Shown here in pieces: positions 33,993-43,236 of a stretch of 47,769 nt of DNA. Source of the DNA: Promethearchaeota archaeon. Lineage in GTDB: Archaea > Asgardarchaeota > Lokiarchaeia > Sigyniarchaeales > SOKP01. The translations under genes and the position numbers were made by a program. Positions within the stretch are counted from its first letter, which is position 1. Each line of letters begins with the position of its first letter. Below the pieces are notes generated by a model. It worked only from the letters and a program-made list of their open reading frames with translations. It was not told the DNA's origin and did not search any database. The stretch covers positions 1-47,769 of the forward strand of contig JAHLWS010000081.1 of NCBI GenBank assembly GCA_019057795.1, written 5' to 3'.

Positions 33993-35270
33993 TTAAGTAA
34001 TAGTAGAACATTTTAATAAAAATTGTTCATGCGAAGTTTGGAACACATCCCTTATTCGCACAGGTTGAAACCAGCAACCTCTATCGGATAGATTTTGAAT
34101 AAAACCATCTCCGACTACTTTTCTGAGGATGTTTAACGCTCCATTTACGTCTGCATTGAGAAGATAATTCGAGCCTCTAAATAATCCTCGTTTTGTCCGT
34201 TTACCAATGTAATTTTTATTTTTTTTAATCGGTTCTAAATCCAATGAGCTACATTTTGAAGTATAGGACTCATCAACTTCATGAATTTGAATTCCTACAA
34301 GCTGAGTTTTATAGGTTATCATTTGTTTAAGTTTTTGAATGGGGATATTCACGAAATTCTGGTTATTTCGTTTGCCCATTCTGATATTCTGTTTTATATT
34401 ATCCAAATTACCTAAACAAATGTGTCCTATTTGGTTTTTTAAGCAATATCCAACAATAAATTGGGAAGTTTTATGCAAATAATCAGTAATCACAGAGTTT
34501 CGATTAATAGTAATACTATCAAGTCTATTTGTCCACTTTAAGGACTGTTTGTCTTTTATAGAATAGAGCCTTGCTTTTCGTTTATTCCATTGTCGGTTAA
34601 TTGACTTTAAAACTCTTCCTGAAACGATAATTGGCCTAAAATTTCTGTTTTCTACCGCCGTTATTAAATTGTTCAATCCAAAATCAATAGATAAATATCT
34701 TTTTGTATCCAATTTTGATTTCCTTATTTCTTTTTTATATACTATTTCGATTTCATAAAAGATCTTTCTCGGTAAGATCCTTATTTGTTGATATGTTTCA
34801 AAGTTCTTATTTTTATAGTAAGGAATAGATATTTCTAATGGATTTTTAAAGTCAGAATATGTTTCCTTAAATAGTTTAGACATCGTAAGAATGATTTTAT
34901 TGTTATTAATCTCGCTATTTTGGTTGGTGAATATTAAAAAATTACTACGGTCTTTCTTATATTTAGGTGGTCTTGGTCTTCCATTGAACTTTTTTCGACT
35001 TTTTTTCCATTCTTTTATCGCATTGAAGAAACTTTTCCAATTTTTATCGATAATTTTAAGAATCTGTTGCGAAGTTTGAGCTTTTAATAATTTGTAGTTA
35101 TCAGAGTGTTGCAAGATAAAATTTAAATCTTGATAGCGAAGCCAATTTTCCAAATGAAAAAAATCTTGTCGTATGTACCAATTTGCCTGATTAAAAAGCT
35201 TTTTAGAAATAGTACAAAGCAAATCTAACTGAGCACTTTTAGGATGTCTAAACCTATAAGTTAATTTCAC
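33993..35270 (-). CDS. tnpB: TnpB-like RuvC nuclease (IS605 OrfB family), intact
   Basis: The 425-residue TnpB-like protein of an IS200/IS605-type element is predicted to be an RNA-guided nuclease. The N-terminal region (ISKKLFNQANWYIRQ) and the RPRPPKYKKDRSNF helix are family landmarks. RuvC-I aspartate is D196 (LSIDFGLNN) and RuvC-III aspartate is D374 (NADVNGALNIL). The usual RuvC-II glutamate is not at its normal place: the sequence reads CLGNLDNIKQ near 285-294. The usual CxxC zinc ribbon is also absent. E331/E334 before YTSKCS may supply the missing acid. No TnpA gene lies nearby. Guide RNA would be expected around 33860-34000. Confidence 0.88.
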   Translation of the reverse strand: MKLTYRFRHPKSAQLDLLCTISKKLFNQANWYIRQDFFHLENWLRYQDLNFILQHSDNYKLLKAQTSQQILKIIDKNWKSFFNAIKEWKKSRKKFNGRPRPPKYKKDRSNFLIFTNQNSEINNNKIILTMSKLFKETYSDFKNPLEISIPYYKNKNFETYQQIRILPRKIFYEIEIVYKKEIRKSKLDTKRYLSIDFGLNNLITAVENRNFRPIIVSGRVLKSINRQWNKRKARLYSIKDKQSLKWTNRLDSITINRNSVITDYLHKTSQFIVGYCLKNQIGHICLGNLDNIKQNIRMGKRNNQNFVNIPIQKLKQMITYKTQLVGIQIHEVDESYTSKCSSLDLEPIKKNKNYIGKRTKRGLFRGSNYLLNADVNGALNILRKVVGDGFIQNLSDRGCWFQPVRIRDVFQTSHEQFLLKCSTIT

Positions 35271-35460
35271 AGTAAGATAAAATGTTATTGTTAATTATTT
35301 AAAAGCAAAGACGCATGTTATTTTTAAAAAACTTTGGGTAAAGAAAAAATAAATAAATAAATGATTTTTATTTAAATTAATTAATATTTTTTAATTTTTT
35401 TAGTAAAAAATATGATGATATTAAAAAGTAACTTCTAAAAAAAAATAGAGTGTGAGAAAT

Positions 35461-35919
35461 GTGAAACTTTTTTCTGAAGAATGGGCTCAAGAATATAAGA
35501 AGGCTCTCAATGCCAATAAAAATTACGCCGCTGCCGCGTCGTGGTGGGTTGGAGATTTTATGTTTATCTACGAACCTAGCGGAAATTTAGATCATGAAAT
35601 AAGAATATTTATTGGATTATATAAAGGGGAATGTACAGGTGTTAAAGTCTTAAAGGAAAGCGACGAATACGAACTTTTACCTGCAAACTCAGAACCAAGA
35701 CCTTTGAAAGAAGGAGAAAAAATTGGGGTAGAATTTGTATTTTCTGGGACTTACGACAACTGGTTAAAAGTATTGAGCAAAGATTTGGACCCAATTCAAG
35801 GTTTAATGGCTGGTAAGTTTAAGCTTATAGGAAACATGGCGAAAGTCATGCGTGCTACGAAGGCTGCTCAAGAAATGGTTGTAGCGACCACAATGGTCGA
35901 AGGAGCCGAATTTTTATAA
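35461..35919 (+). CDS. SCP2 sterol-binding domain-like protein
   Basis: This protein of about 152 residues fits the SCP2 fold, a small lipid-binding cavity protein. The N-terminal strand pattern is followed by FVFSGTYDNWLKVLSKDLDPIQGLMAGKF and a final helix, as in archaeal SCP2-like proteins. Two GTG starts compete: 35452 and 35461. I prefer 35461 (KLFSEEWAQ) because GTGA lies a few bases before it and the shorter form matches the usual start. The ligand is unknown; it may bind isoprenoid lipids or acyl-CoA. Confidence 0.7.
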   Translation: MKLFSEEWAQEYKKALNANKNYAAAASWWVGDFMFIYEPSGNLDHEIRIFIGLYKGECTGVKVLKESDEYELLPANSEPRPLKEGEKIGVEFVFSGTYDNWLKVLSKDLDPIQGLMAGKFKLIGNMAKVMRATKAAQEMVVATTMVEGAEFL

Positions 35920-35934
35920 ATTTAATATTCTTTC

Positions 35935-35943
35935 TTTTTTTTT
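35935..35943 (+). terminator. T9 tract after the SCP2-like gene
   Basis: Nine T residues lie 16 bases after the stop, with another T-run just beyond. This is consistent with archaeal U-tract termination. Confidence 0.45.
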
Positions 35944-36086
35944 GATTTTTTTAAAATTGCGTTCACTGAAGTTCTCATTTTGAATTTGAACAATTTTCTA
36001 GAAAAACAATAATTGGACTATAGATAGAATTTAATAGTTAATTTTCTATGTTTAATCCAACAAACAAATAATCTATTAAAAAAAAT

Positions 36087-37109
36087 GTGATAAATTTGGG
36101 CTTGTCCAAAAAAGAATATTTTGTAAAAGATTTAATAATAGACGATGAGTACGGCGTTATAGATTCTAAGGCAACGATTCAGGAAGCCGCTAAAAAAATG
36201 AAAGAAATAGGAGTACCCGATTTGGTGGTGGTCGAAGGAGACTCTCAAAAAGTTCTTGGAGTTATAGCTGATTTTGACATCATTCAAAAAATAGTAGCAG
36301 AAGGAACAGACCCTAAGGGAGCAAATGTTATTACTACTATGTATAAAATTGAATCCGTCGCACTTAACAGCCCCGTTACAGAAGCTTTCACAAGAATGCG
36401 TGATTTGCAAGTTAATGTAGTACCCGTGGTGGAAAATGGAAAACTCATGGGCGTATGTACTATACAAGATTGTTGGAGTTATATTCCAGACGAAGATGTT
36501 GACGAAGTAGGGCTAATTCCCGTTTCTGATACGAGAACTGCCGAATTCTGGTTTGCTACTATATGTACGATATTGGCTTTTGTTTTTGGAATTGTATTGC
36601 CTTTTGGAGGGTTGTATGGATATTTTTCAGGTATTCCTACAGATCTCCTAAGTTTTTTTGGGGTAGCTGATATTCAAGGAGATTTAGTTTCATTTCACCT
36701 ATTTGAGGCGCGAGGGTTCAATTTTCTTGTACCCTTTCTTGATTTAATAGGAAGTAACGGAGCTATTTGGCTTTTAATAGTCGTATGTAGCTCTCTCCTA
36801 TTTGTATTTGGTGTGTTAACTCTATTTTCATTAATATATGCGAGTTTTTCAGATGCTAAACATATTTTTATCAGTCAAATCATAAAAACAGTTATTCCTT
36901 GGTTACTTGTATTTTTCATGGTTCTTGAGTGGATTTTACTTGGCATTGCTTTTGCTACTACGGTTCCCTCTACAAATGTGGTACCTAACGTTATTGGTTT
37001 GACAATGTCTATTATATCTATGGTTTTAATTGTAGCAGCTATTTATCGAGATTATATCTTCCGTGGAAAAGACACGTCTCAATCTATAAAAAATGAGGTG
37101 CCAAGGTAA
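36087..37109 (+). CDS. CBS-pair protein with a C-terminal four-helix membrane domain
   Basis: This 340-residue protein has two CBS motifs at about 15-70 and 80-135 (VIADFDIIQKIV and VCTIQDCWSYI are their ends), which sense adenosine nucleotides in other proteins. About four transmembrane segments follow: near 153-178 (FWFATICTILAFVFGIVLPF), 225-255, 265-290 and 305-325. The start is GTG at 36087. Two bases separate its stop from the FRGG/zinc-ribbon gene, so they form an operon and perhaps a membrane complex. The combination suggests an energy-state-controlled membrane protein; the transported or controlled partner is unknown. Confidence 0.75.
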   Translation: MINLGLSKKEYFVKDLIIDDEYGVIDSKATIQEAAKKMKEIGVPDLVVVEGDSQKVLGVIADFDIIQKIVAEGTDPKGANVITTMYKIESVALNSPVTEAFTRMRDLQVNVVPVVENGKLMGVCTIQDCWSYIPDEDVDEVGLIPVSDTRTAEFWFATICTILAFVFGIVLPFGGLYGYFSGIPTDLLSFFGVADIQGDLVSFHLFEARGFNFLVPFLDLIGSNGAIWLLIVVCSSLLFVFGVLTLFSLIYASFSDAKHIFISQIIKTVIPWLLVFFMVLEWILLGIAFATTVPSTNVVPNVIGLTMSIISMVLIVAAIYRDYIFRGKDTSQSIKNEVPR

Positions 37110-37111
37110 AA

Positions 37112-38560
37112 GTGCCCCGTGGTGGAGGCGGTGGTTTTAGAGGTGGTGGGTTTAGTGGTGGTGGTTTTAGGGGAGGCGGATTTCGTGGAGGCTCCGCAGC
37201 GTTTCGAATGGGCGGATCTAGATCAAGTGGAACGCCATTTGGCAGAACTGGTGCCACGCGAATAACCTCAAGAGCTCCAAGAGGTCCTTACCGCCACTCA
37301 TATTATAGACCGCATAGGAGATACTCTCGGTTCGGCTATCGACCATGGTATTGGCACGCGTGGTACAACCCCTGGTGGGCGGGGCGCTGGTATAGACCGT
37401 GGTATTATTCCCCCGTTTATGTTGGAGGAGGTATTATGATTGCCATCGTTTTAGGTTTAATTTTGTTGCCCCTATTTGGTCTGGCTCTATGGTTTCCTTT
37501 TAGTACTGCAGATACAGATGGCTACGTAACTTATCGTTCTACTGAAACTCTTAACTTCAACGAATATTGGTACGAATACGAGTACATTAAATCGGGAAAC
37601 GATATTACCTACTCAGTGCAATCGTCCCCAAGTATTATCAGTTTTGCAATATGGGATGAACCATTTGAGTCTTTACCAACTACGACGAAGATAGGTAGCG
37701 ATAGCGATCAGTTTCCTCTTCAGAATGACTATTACGAGTATATATCGTATTTTCTAAAACCGGGTTCTTCGATTCATTACAATTATAATGCGTCAGGTCA
37801 GATTGATTTCTTCATTGCGAACGGATACGATATTAACGAGTGGAATCAAGGAGGCAGTCCATCCTTTTACGTATTTGAAGACAATGTGGACCAAGGTAGT
37901 GGGGATTATTCAGTTTCGGAAGCAAGAGATTATTATCTCGTTTGGTACAACGAAGGTGTATCTACAGTTAATGTTAACATTACAATCAATTATTCCGCTG
38001 CTAATGTAGTAGATCTAACGGAAGCAGATTATTATGTTGAAGGTGTATATTCAATAAATCAAAGTACTTTTACAGTTCCGAACGATGGAAATTGGTATTT
38101 TTTCGTTTACTTTGACCCCATGTTATCTCCAGAAGAAACTACGGACATTACATTTGATGTATCGTACGATACCAGAGTTACTTCTACTGATAGGTGGGTA
38201 AGTATTCAACCTATTTTGATTACAATTATAGTGGTTGCTGGTATCGTGATTGTTGCCGCACTTATTGCTCGAAGTGGACAAAAGAAATTAAAATCGAAAC
38301 CATCATCTAAAGCAATTCCTGCAAAAACGCCTGTAAAAGCAGTTAAATCGTCAACTTCTAAATGTATACGCTGTGGCTCTGTAGTCCGGAAAGACGCCCA
38401 CTTCTGCCCGAGCTGTGGAGGTAAAATTGAAGGCAGAAGTATTGGAACACCTTCAAAAGTTACCCCAGCTAATTCTAAATCGTGTTCTTTATGTGGCAGT
38501 AAACTATCAACGAGTGACAAATTCTGTAAATGGTGTGGGACTGAGGTAGAGTTTAGGTAG
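37112..38560 (+). CDS. FRGG-repeat membrane protein with two C-terminal zinc ribbons
   Basis: This 482-residue protein starts at GTG with a Gly/Arg/Phe tract (repeats of FRGGG, residues 4-27), then a basic, Tyr/Trp-rich segment up to about 100. A transmembrane helix spans about 107-130. Residues 131-360 are beta-rich and acidic with several N-x-S/T sites, probably outside the cell. A second helix spans 367-385. The tail has two zinc ribbons (C418/C421/C432/C435 and C458/C461/C472/C475). Both ends would then be cytoplasmic. I do not know a named family; the modules are clear, the function is not. Confidence 0.75.
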   Translation: MPRGGGGGFRGGGFSGGGFRGGGFRGGSAAFRMGGSRSSGTPFGRTGATRITSRAPRGPYRHSYYRPHRRYSRFGYRPWYWHAWYNPWWAGRWYRPWYYSPVYVGGGIMIAIVLGLILLPLFGLALWFPFSTADTDGYVTYRSTETLNFNEYWYEYEYIKSGNDITYSVQSSPSIISFAIWDEPFESLPTTTKIGSDSDQFPLQNDYYEYISYFLKPGSSIHYNYNASGQIDFFIANGYDINEWNQGGSPSFYVFEDNVDQGSGDYSVSEARDYYLVWYNEGVSTVNVNITINYSAANVVDLTEADYYVEGVYSINQSTFTVPNDGNWYFFVYFDPMLSPEETTDITFDVSYDTRVTSTDRWVSIQPILITIIVVAGIVIVAALIARSGQKKLKSKPSSKAIPAKTPVKAVKSSTSKCIRCGSVVRKDAHFCPSCGGKIEGRSIGTPSKVTPANSKSCSLCGSKLSTSDKFCKWCGTEVEFR

Positions 38561-38665
38561 AGTCGTAAATCCTTAAATTCTCAAAAAACAAAACCAAAAT
38601 TCTTATATTTTTACATCTTTTTTTTTAATTTAAAGCAGTAAAATATTGTTAGTTGCATTATTAAA

Positions 38666-38803
38666 ATGTTAAAGTTGTTTTTGAGCTTATGTTTTAAATT
38701 AAAGTTGAGAAAAATTTTTTTATATTGTATACTATTTAGCATTGTAACTTTTTTTTTAATAAGTTCAGAGATATTCTTTGAGATTCCAGGGTATTTTTTT
38801 TAA
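38666..38803 (+). pseudogene. Probable N-terminal part of the downstream membrane gene, split at a T8 run
   Basis: An ATG at 38666 opens 45 codons ending TAA at 38801-38803. The product has a basic start and one transmembrane-like segment (FLYCILFSIVTFFLIS). The stop lies on a run of eight T residues (38794-38801). One extra T, or a -1 slip on the run, leads into the frame of the next gene, which is open through a second hydrophobic segment (CCIVIAVFYL) up to its ATG at 38890. This accounts for most of the apparent 330-base gap. Confidence 0.45.
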
Positions 38804-38889
38804 TTTTTTTCAGTTGTTGTATTGTAATAGCTGTATTTTATTTACAAAATAAACAAAATAAAATCTGCGTTATTTTAGATACAAAACTG

Positions 38890-39336
38890 ATGCAAGAAAG
38901 GTTTTTGAATGAGAATGGTGTTAATCCATTAAAAAATAAGAAATTTAGTAAAAAATATAAAATTTTGTTGTTAAAAAATGCAAAAGAGATTGATATAGAT
39001 ATAGTATATAAACCGTCATTTATCCATACTCTACAAATTTATTGCTTGTTATGTTATTTTGGTATAGCACCGATGTTAATATTCTTTGTATTTTCCACCA
39101 TTTATCTGTCCTCAACCCATACTATTGTGATAATCTTGCTGTTTATTATCAGCTTAATTTTTTTTATCGTCACGATGGAAAAGAGATCGATTGGCCAAAT
39201 ATGCAAATATATTGATTCAGAAATAAAGCAAATCCTATTTGAAGAGGAAACCGGTTATAAGCCTATAGTCAAGGGAAGATTTACTTTTAAATATAAGGCT
39301 TGGTTAATGTTAAACGAGAGGAAAATGGGAAATTAA
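38890..39336 (+). CDS. Unknown membrane protein, likely the 3' part of a longer gene
   Basis: From ATG 38890 there are 148 residues with two transmembrane segments (YCLLCYFGIAPMLIFFVF and TIVIILLFIISLIFFIV) and a basic C-terminal tail. I recognise no family. The same frame is open about 100 bases further upstream but offers no standard start there. With the ORF at 38666-38803 it would make a four-helix protein of about 220 residues. Either the short form is the real product or a frameshift or sequence error splits the gene. Confidence 0.5.
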   Translation: MQERFLNENGVNPLKNKKFSKKYKILLLKNAKEIDIDIVYKPSFIHTLQIYCLLCYFGIAPMLIFFVFSTIYLSSTHTIVIILLFIISLIFFIVTMEKRSIGQICKYIDSEIKQILFEEETGYKPIVKGRFTFKYKAWLMLNERKMGN

Positions 39337-39436
39337 TTATTTTGAAATTAGTAAGGACTAATTTATTTGATACGCGTGATTAATTAATTTAAAATAATAG
39401 AAAAAAGCTGTAAACACTTTCATAAAGTTAAATATT

Positions 39437-40240
39437 ATGAACTCCCTTAAAAAGGATTTATCTGAGCTAATAAAGAAAAAAGTTTATTTCTTTGATTTAG
39501 ACGGTACAATATATATAGGAGACCAATTATTCGAGGGAGTTATCGAATTAATTGATATTTTGAAAAGAAAAGGTAAAAAATTCTTTTTTCTTTCGAATAA
39601 TTCAAGTAAATCTACTTCAGATTATATTAAAAAGTTAAACGATTTAAACCTAAACGTAACCCGTGAAAATTTAATACTATCTCAACACCCGACTATAGAT
39701 TATCTAAAAAAGAAAAATTACGAAAAAATCTTTCTATTAGGTACAGAACCTCTTAAAAGAGAATTTCGCCAAGAAGGTTTTATTTTAACTGAAACCGATC
39801 CTGAAATCGTTGTTCTCGCTTTTGACCAAGAATTGACATATGAACGTTTAGTAAAAGCTTCGTACTTACTTCAAAACAACATACCTTATATTGCTACGCA
39901 TTTAGACGATAGATGCCCGACTAAAAATGGATATATTCCCGATGCTGGAGGAATAGCTGCTCTTCTATATAAAGCAACAGAAAGAATGCCAAAAGTTTTT
40001 GGAAAACCGAATAAAGAAATGCTTCTATTCAAACTCGAGGAGCTTGGGATACATCCTAAAGATGCAGCAATTTTTGGAGATAGGTTATATACAGACATAA
40101 AAATGGGAATAGAGGTCGGTGTGACAACTTGTTGCGTATTGTCTGGAGAAGCAACCTTAGAGATGATCGAAGAAAGCAAAACTTTTAAGCCAAATTTTAT
40201 AATCGAAGGAATTTGGAATTTTTTAGAAACTATAAAATAA
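39437..40240 (+). CDS. HAD superfamily IIA phosphatase (NagD/phosphoglycolate phosphatase-like)
   Basis: The 267-residue phosphatase has the HAD motif FFDLDGTIY with nucleophile D20 and acid D22. Motif II is SNNSS, K187-type lysine lies in VFGKPNKEM, and the metal aspartates are in IFGDRLYTDIKMG. The C2a cap between motifs II and III places it in subfamily IIA with NagD, 4-nitrophenyl phosphatases and glycerol-1-phosphate or phosphoglycolate phosphatases. The physiological substrate is uncertain. It stands alone, 150 bases before ppdK; GTTTACG is directly repeated just after the stop. Confidence 0.85.
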   Translation: MNSLKKDLSELIKKKVYFFDLDGTIYIGDQLFEGVIELIDILKRKGKKFFFLSNNSSKSTSDYIKKLNDLNLNVTRENLILSQHPTIDYLKKKNYEKIFLLGTEPLKREFRQEGFILTETDPEIVVLAFDQELTYERLVKASYLLQNNIPYIATHLDDRCPTKNGYIPDAGGIAALLYKATERMPKVFGKPNKEMLLFKLEELGIHPKDAAIFGDRLYTDIKMGIEVGVTTCCVLSGEATLEMIEESKTFKPNFIIEGIWNFLETIK

Positions 40241-40390
40241 CTGTTTACGGTTTACGGTAATATACAACCTTCTTATATCGAAAATTTTATTTCTAAAGGG
40301 AAATTAATATATCAAAAGCAGTATTCTTGAAATTTGCGGAATAAAATAAAAATAAATTTTATAATTTTAACGAAAATTTGGTACAATTAA

Positions 40391-43084
40391 ATGACAACTA
40401 CAGAAAAACCTAAGTATGTTTATGCTTTTAGCGAAGGTAGAAAAGAGTTAAAGAATCTACTTGGAGGAAAAGGAGCAAATCTCGGAGAAATGACCAAGTT
40501 AGGGTTAAATATCCCTCCTGGATTTACATTAACTACAGAGGCTTGCTTAATTTACTTCAAAAGTCCTAAAAAATTGATGGTAGAGATCGAACCTATGGTG
40601 TTAGATCACCTAAAACATCTCGAAGAGCTCACAAAGAAAAGATTCGGAGATAAAAAAAATCCTTTATTAGTAAGCGTAAGAAGCGGCGCACCCCAATCCA
40701 TGCCAGGGATGATGGATACTGTTTTAAATCTAGGGCTTACAGACGAAAGCGTGTTAGGTATGGCAGAACAAGTGGAGAAACCACGATTTGCTTACGACTC
40801 ATACCGAAGGTTTATACAAATGTTCGGCGATGTTGTCATGGGCATCGGCGACGAGAAATTTGAAAGAATTTTGGATAAATATAAACGGAAGATTTCACGA
40901 ACTGCTCAAGATACAGACTTAACTGTAGCAGATCTTCAAAATGTTATTGTAGATTATAAAGCTCTTTACGAAAAAGAAATTAGCTCACCATTTCCTCAAG
41001 ATCCTTTTAAACAATTATTTTTATCTATAGAAGCTGTTTTTAAATCTTGGAATAATAAGAGAGCTATTACTTATAGGAAGATATCAAATATCCCTAATCT
41101 TGGAACCGCAGTTAACATACAAGCTATGGTTTTTGGGAATAAAGGATCTAACTCCGGTACTGGCGTAGCTTTTACGAGAGACCCTTCTAATGGAGATAAT
41201 GTAAAATTTGGGGAATACCTAACTAACGCTCAAGGAGAAGATGTTGTTGCGGGAATTCGAACTCCAAAAAAGCTTGAAGAAATGGATAAAGAATTCCCTG
41301 AAATATACAAAGAATTGAAGAGTACAATGGTCAAGCTCGAGAAGCATTATAGAGATATGCAGGATATCGAGTTTACGATCGAAGATGGAAAGTTGTTTAT
41401 TCTACAGACTCGAAATGGTAAACGCACTCCGTCGGCAGCAGTTAAAATCGCTGTAGATATGGTTAGAGAAGGTTTAATAAATAAAGAAGAAGCAATAATG
41501 AGCATTGATCCAGATAAAATATCTAAGCTTTTATTTAAAAGTATAGACGAGGGGGCAATCGTACATGTTTTAGCAAAAGGTATTAACGCTTCACCGGGCG
41601 CAGTTTCGGGAATTGCGATATTTGACTCAGATAGGGCCGAAGAATTAGCTAATTCTGGAGAAGAAGAGATAATATTAGTTCGACCTCAAACTAAGCCTGA
41701 GGATGTTCATGGATTATACGCCTCTAGCGGTGTATTGACTCAGTTTGGGGGAAAAACCTCTCACGCAGCTGTCGTTGCGAGAGGAATGGGTAAACCAGCC
41801 ATTGTTGGCGCTCAAGATATCGAGATCGACGAGGAGAATAGAGAGTTTACAATAGCTGGAACTGTAATTAAAGAAGGAGATTACATAACGATTGATGGCA
41901 CGACAGGACGCGTCATAGAAGGAAAAGTTCCTTTGGTTCAACCCGAAATTAAAGGAGAATTTTTAGAATTACTTGAAATAGCAGACGAAATTAGGACTTT
42001 AGGCGTACGAGCAAACGCAGATACCCCAGTAGATTCTAGAAAAGCCATAGAATTCGGTGCTGAGGGTATTGGGTTGTGTAGAACAGAGCACATGTTCATG
42101 GCACAAGAGAGGTTACCCGTTGTACAAAAAATGATAATGTCACAAACAAAAGAAGACCGTCAAGACGCCCTAGATAAGATTTTACCAATGCAAAAAGGAG
42201 ATTTCTTAGAGATTTTTGAAATAATGGAGGGAAAACCAGTGACCATTAGATTATTAGATCCTCCACTGCATGAGTTCTTGCCTGAATTATCCACAGTATT
42301 ACTAGAGCGTCAAGAACTACAAATGACGAATTCTTTGTCAAAATCCCTATTAGATATTAGCCCACTTGACGAGGAACTCAAAAGGAAGAATAAAGTCATC
42401 AGATTGATTAGATCTCTTTCTGAGGAGAATCCGATGATGGGATTAAGGGGTTGCCGACTTGGGATTGTTTGGCCTGAGATAAACGAGATGCAAGTAAGGG
42501 CTATATTTCAAGCGGCTTGCGAACTTAAATTACAAGGAGTTAATGTTTTACCTGAAGTAATGATTCCTCTTATTGGTATGATTTCAGAACTACAATTTGT
42601 CAAAGCTCAATTGCTTGAAATAGCAGAAGAAACTATTAAAGATTACGGCGTAGAGTTAGATTACAAATTTGGTACAATGATCGAAATCCCGAGAGCCGCT
42701 TTAACTGCCGACGAAATTGCTATGGAGGCCGAGTTTTTCTCGTTTGGTACTAACGATTTAACTCAAATGACCTTTGGATTTAGTCGAGACGACGCTGAAG
42801 GAAAGTTCATTCCAGTATATCTAAGTAAAGAAATTTTAGAACGAAATCCTTTTGAAATCTTAGATCAAGACGGCGTAGGCAAATTAATGAAAATAGCTAT
42901 TGAGTTAGGCAGAAAAACTAGACCGGACTTAAAGCTTGGAATTTGTGGTGAACATGGAGGCGAACCGAGCGCGATTAAATTTGCTCATTCAATAGGTTTG
43001 GATTATGTATCATGTTCTCCATTTAGACTTCCAATCGCAAGAATTGCCGCTGCTCAGGCAGAGATTGAACAAAGAAAAAAATAA
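40391..43084 (+). CDS. ppdK: Pyruvate, phosphate dikinase
   Basis: The 897-residue enzyme interconverts pyruvate, ATP and phosphate with PEP, AMP and pyrophosphate. The N-terminal nucleotide domain starts GGKGANLGEMTKLGLNIPPGF, with VRSGAPQSMPGMMDT near 96-110. The swivelling phosphohistidine domain has GGKTSHAAVVARG with H458. The C-terminal PEP/pyruvate barrel carries GLCRTEHMF, GLRGCRLGI, SFGTNDLTQMTFG and CGEHGG. The length is typical and all key motifs are present. In anaerobic archaea it serves glycolysis or gluconeogenesis. It forms a single-gene unit. Confidence 0.96.
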   Translation: MTTTEKPKYVYAFSEGRKELKNLLGGKGANLGEMTKLGLNIPPGFTLTTEACLIYFKSPKKLMVEIEPMVLDHLKHLEELTKKRFGDKKNPLLVSVRSGAPQSMPGMMDTVLNLGLTDESVLGMAEQVEKPRFAYDSYRRFIQMFGDVVMGIGDEKFERILDKYKRKISRTAQDTDLTVADLQNVIVDYKALYEKEISSPFPQDPFKQLFLSIEAVFKSWNNKRAITYRKISNIPNLGTAVNIQAMVFGNKGSNSGTGVAFTRDPSNGDNVKFGEYLTNAQGEDVVAGIRTPKKLEEMDKEFPEIYKELKSTMVKLEKHYRDMQDIEFTIEDGKLFILQTRNGKRTPSAAVKIAVDMVREGLINKEEAIMSIDPDKISKLLFKSIDEGAIVHVLAKGINASPGAVSGIAIFDSDRAEELANSGEEEIILVRPQTKPEDVHGLYASSGVLTQFGGKTSHAAVVARGMGKPAIVGAQDIEIDEENREFTIAGTVIKEGDYITIDGTTGRVIEGKVPLVQPEIKGEFLELLEIADEIRTLGVRANADTPVDSRKAIEFGAEGIGLCRTEHMFMAQERLPVVQKMIMSQTKEDRQDALDKILPMQKGDFLEIFEIMEGKPVTIRLLDPPLHEFLPELSTVLLERQELQMTNSLSKSLLDISPLDEELKRKNKVIRLIRSLSEENPMMGLRGCRLGIVWPEINEMQVRAIFQAACELKLQGVNVLPEVMIPLIGMISELQFVKAQLLEIAEETIKDYGVELDYKFGTMIEIPRAALTADEIAMEAEFFSFGTNDLTQMTFGFSRDDAEGKFIPVYLSKEILERNPFEILDQDGVGKLMKIAIELGRKTRPDLKLGICGEHGGEPSAIKFAHSIGLDYVSCSPFRLPIARIAAAQAEIEQRKK

Positions 43085-43236
43085 ACAATTTTCTACTATT
43101 AGATTACATTTCTTTTTTAATTATTTCTATTTTCAATTTCTTTTAAAATTAAACTGGTAACATAATTTTAAGCAAATGTTCCATAAAAAATATATCTTAA
43201 TAATTGATTTAATAATATACAATACAAATTGTAGAT

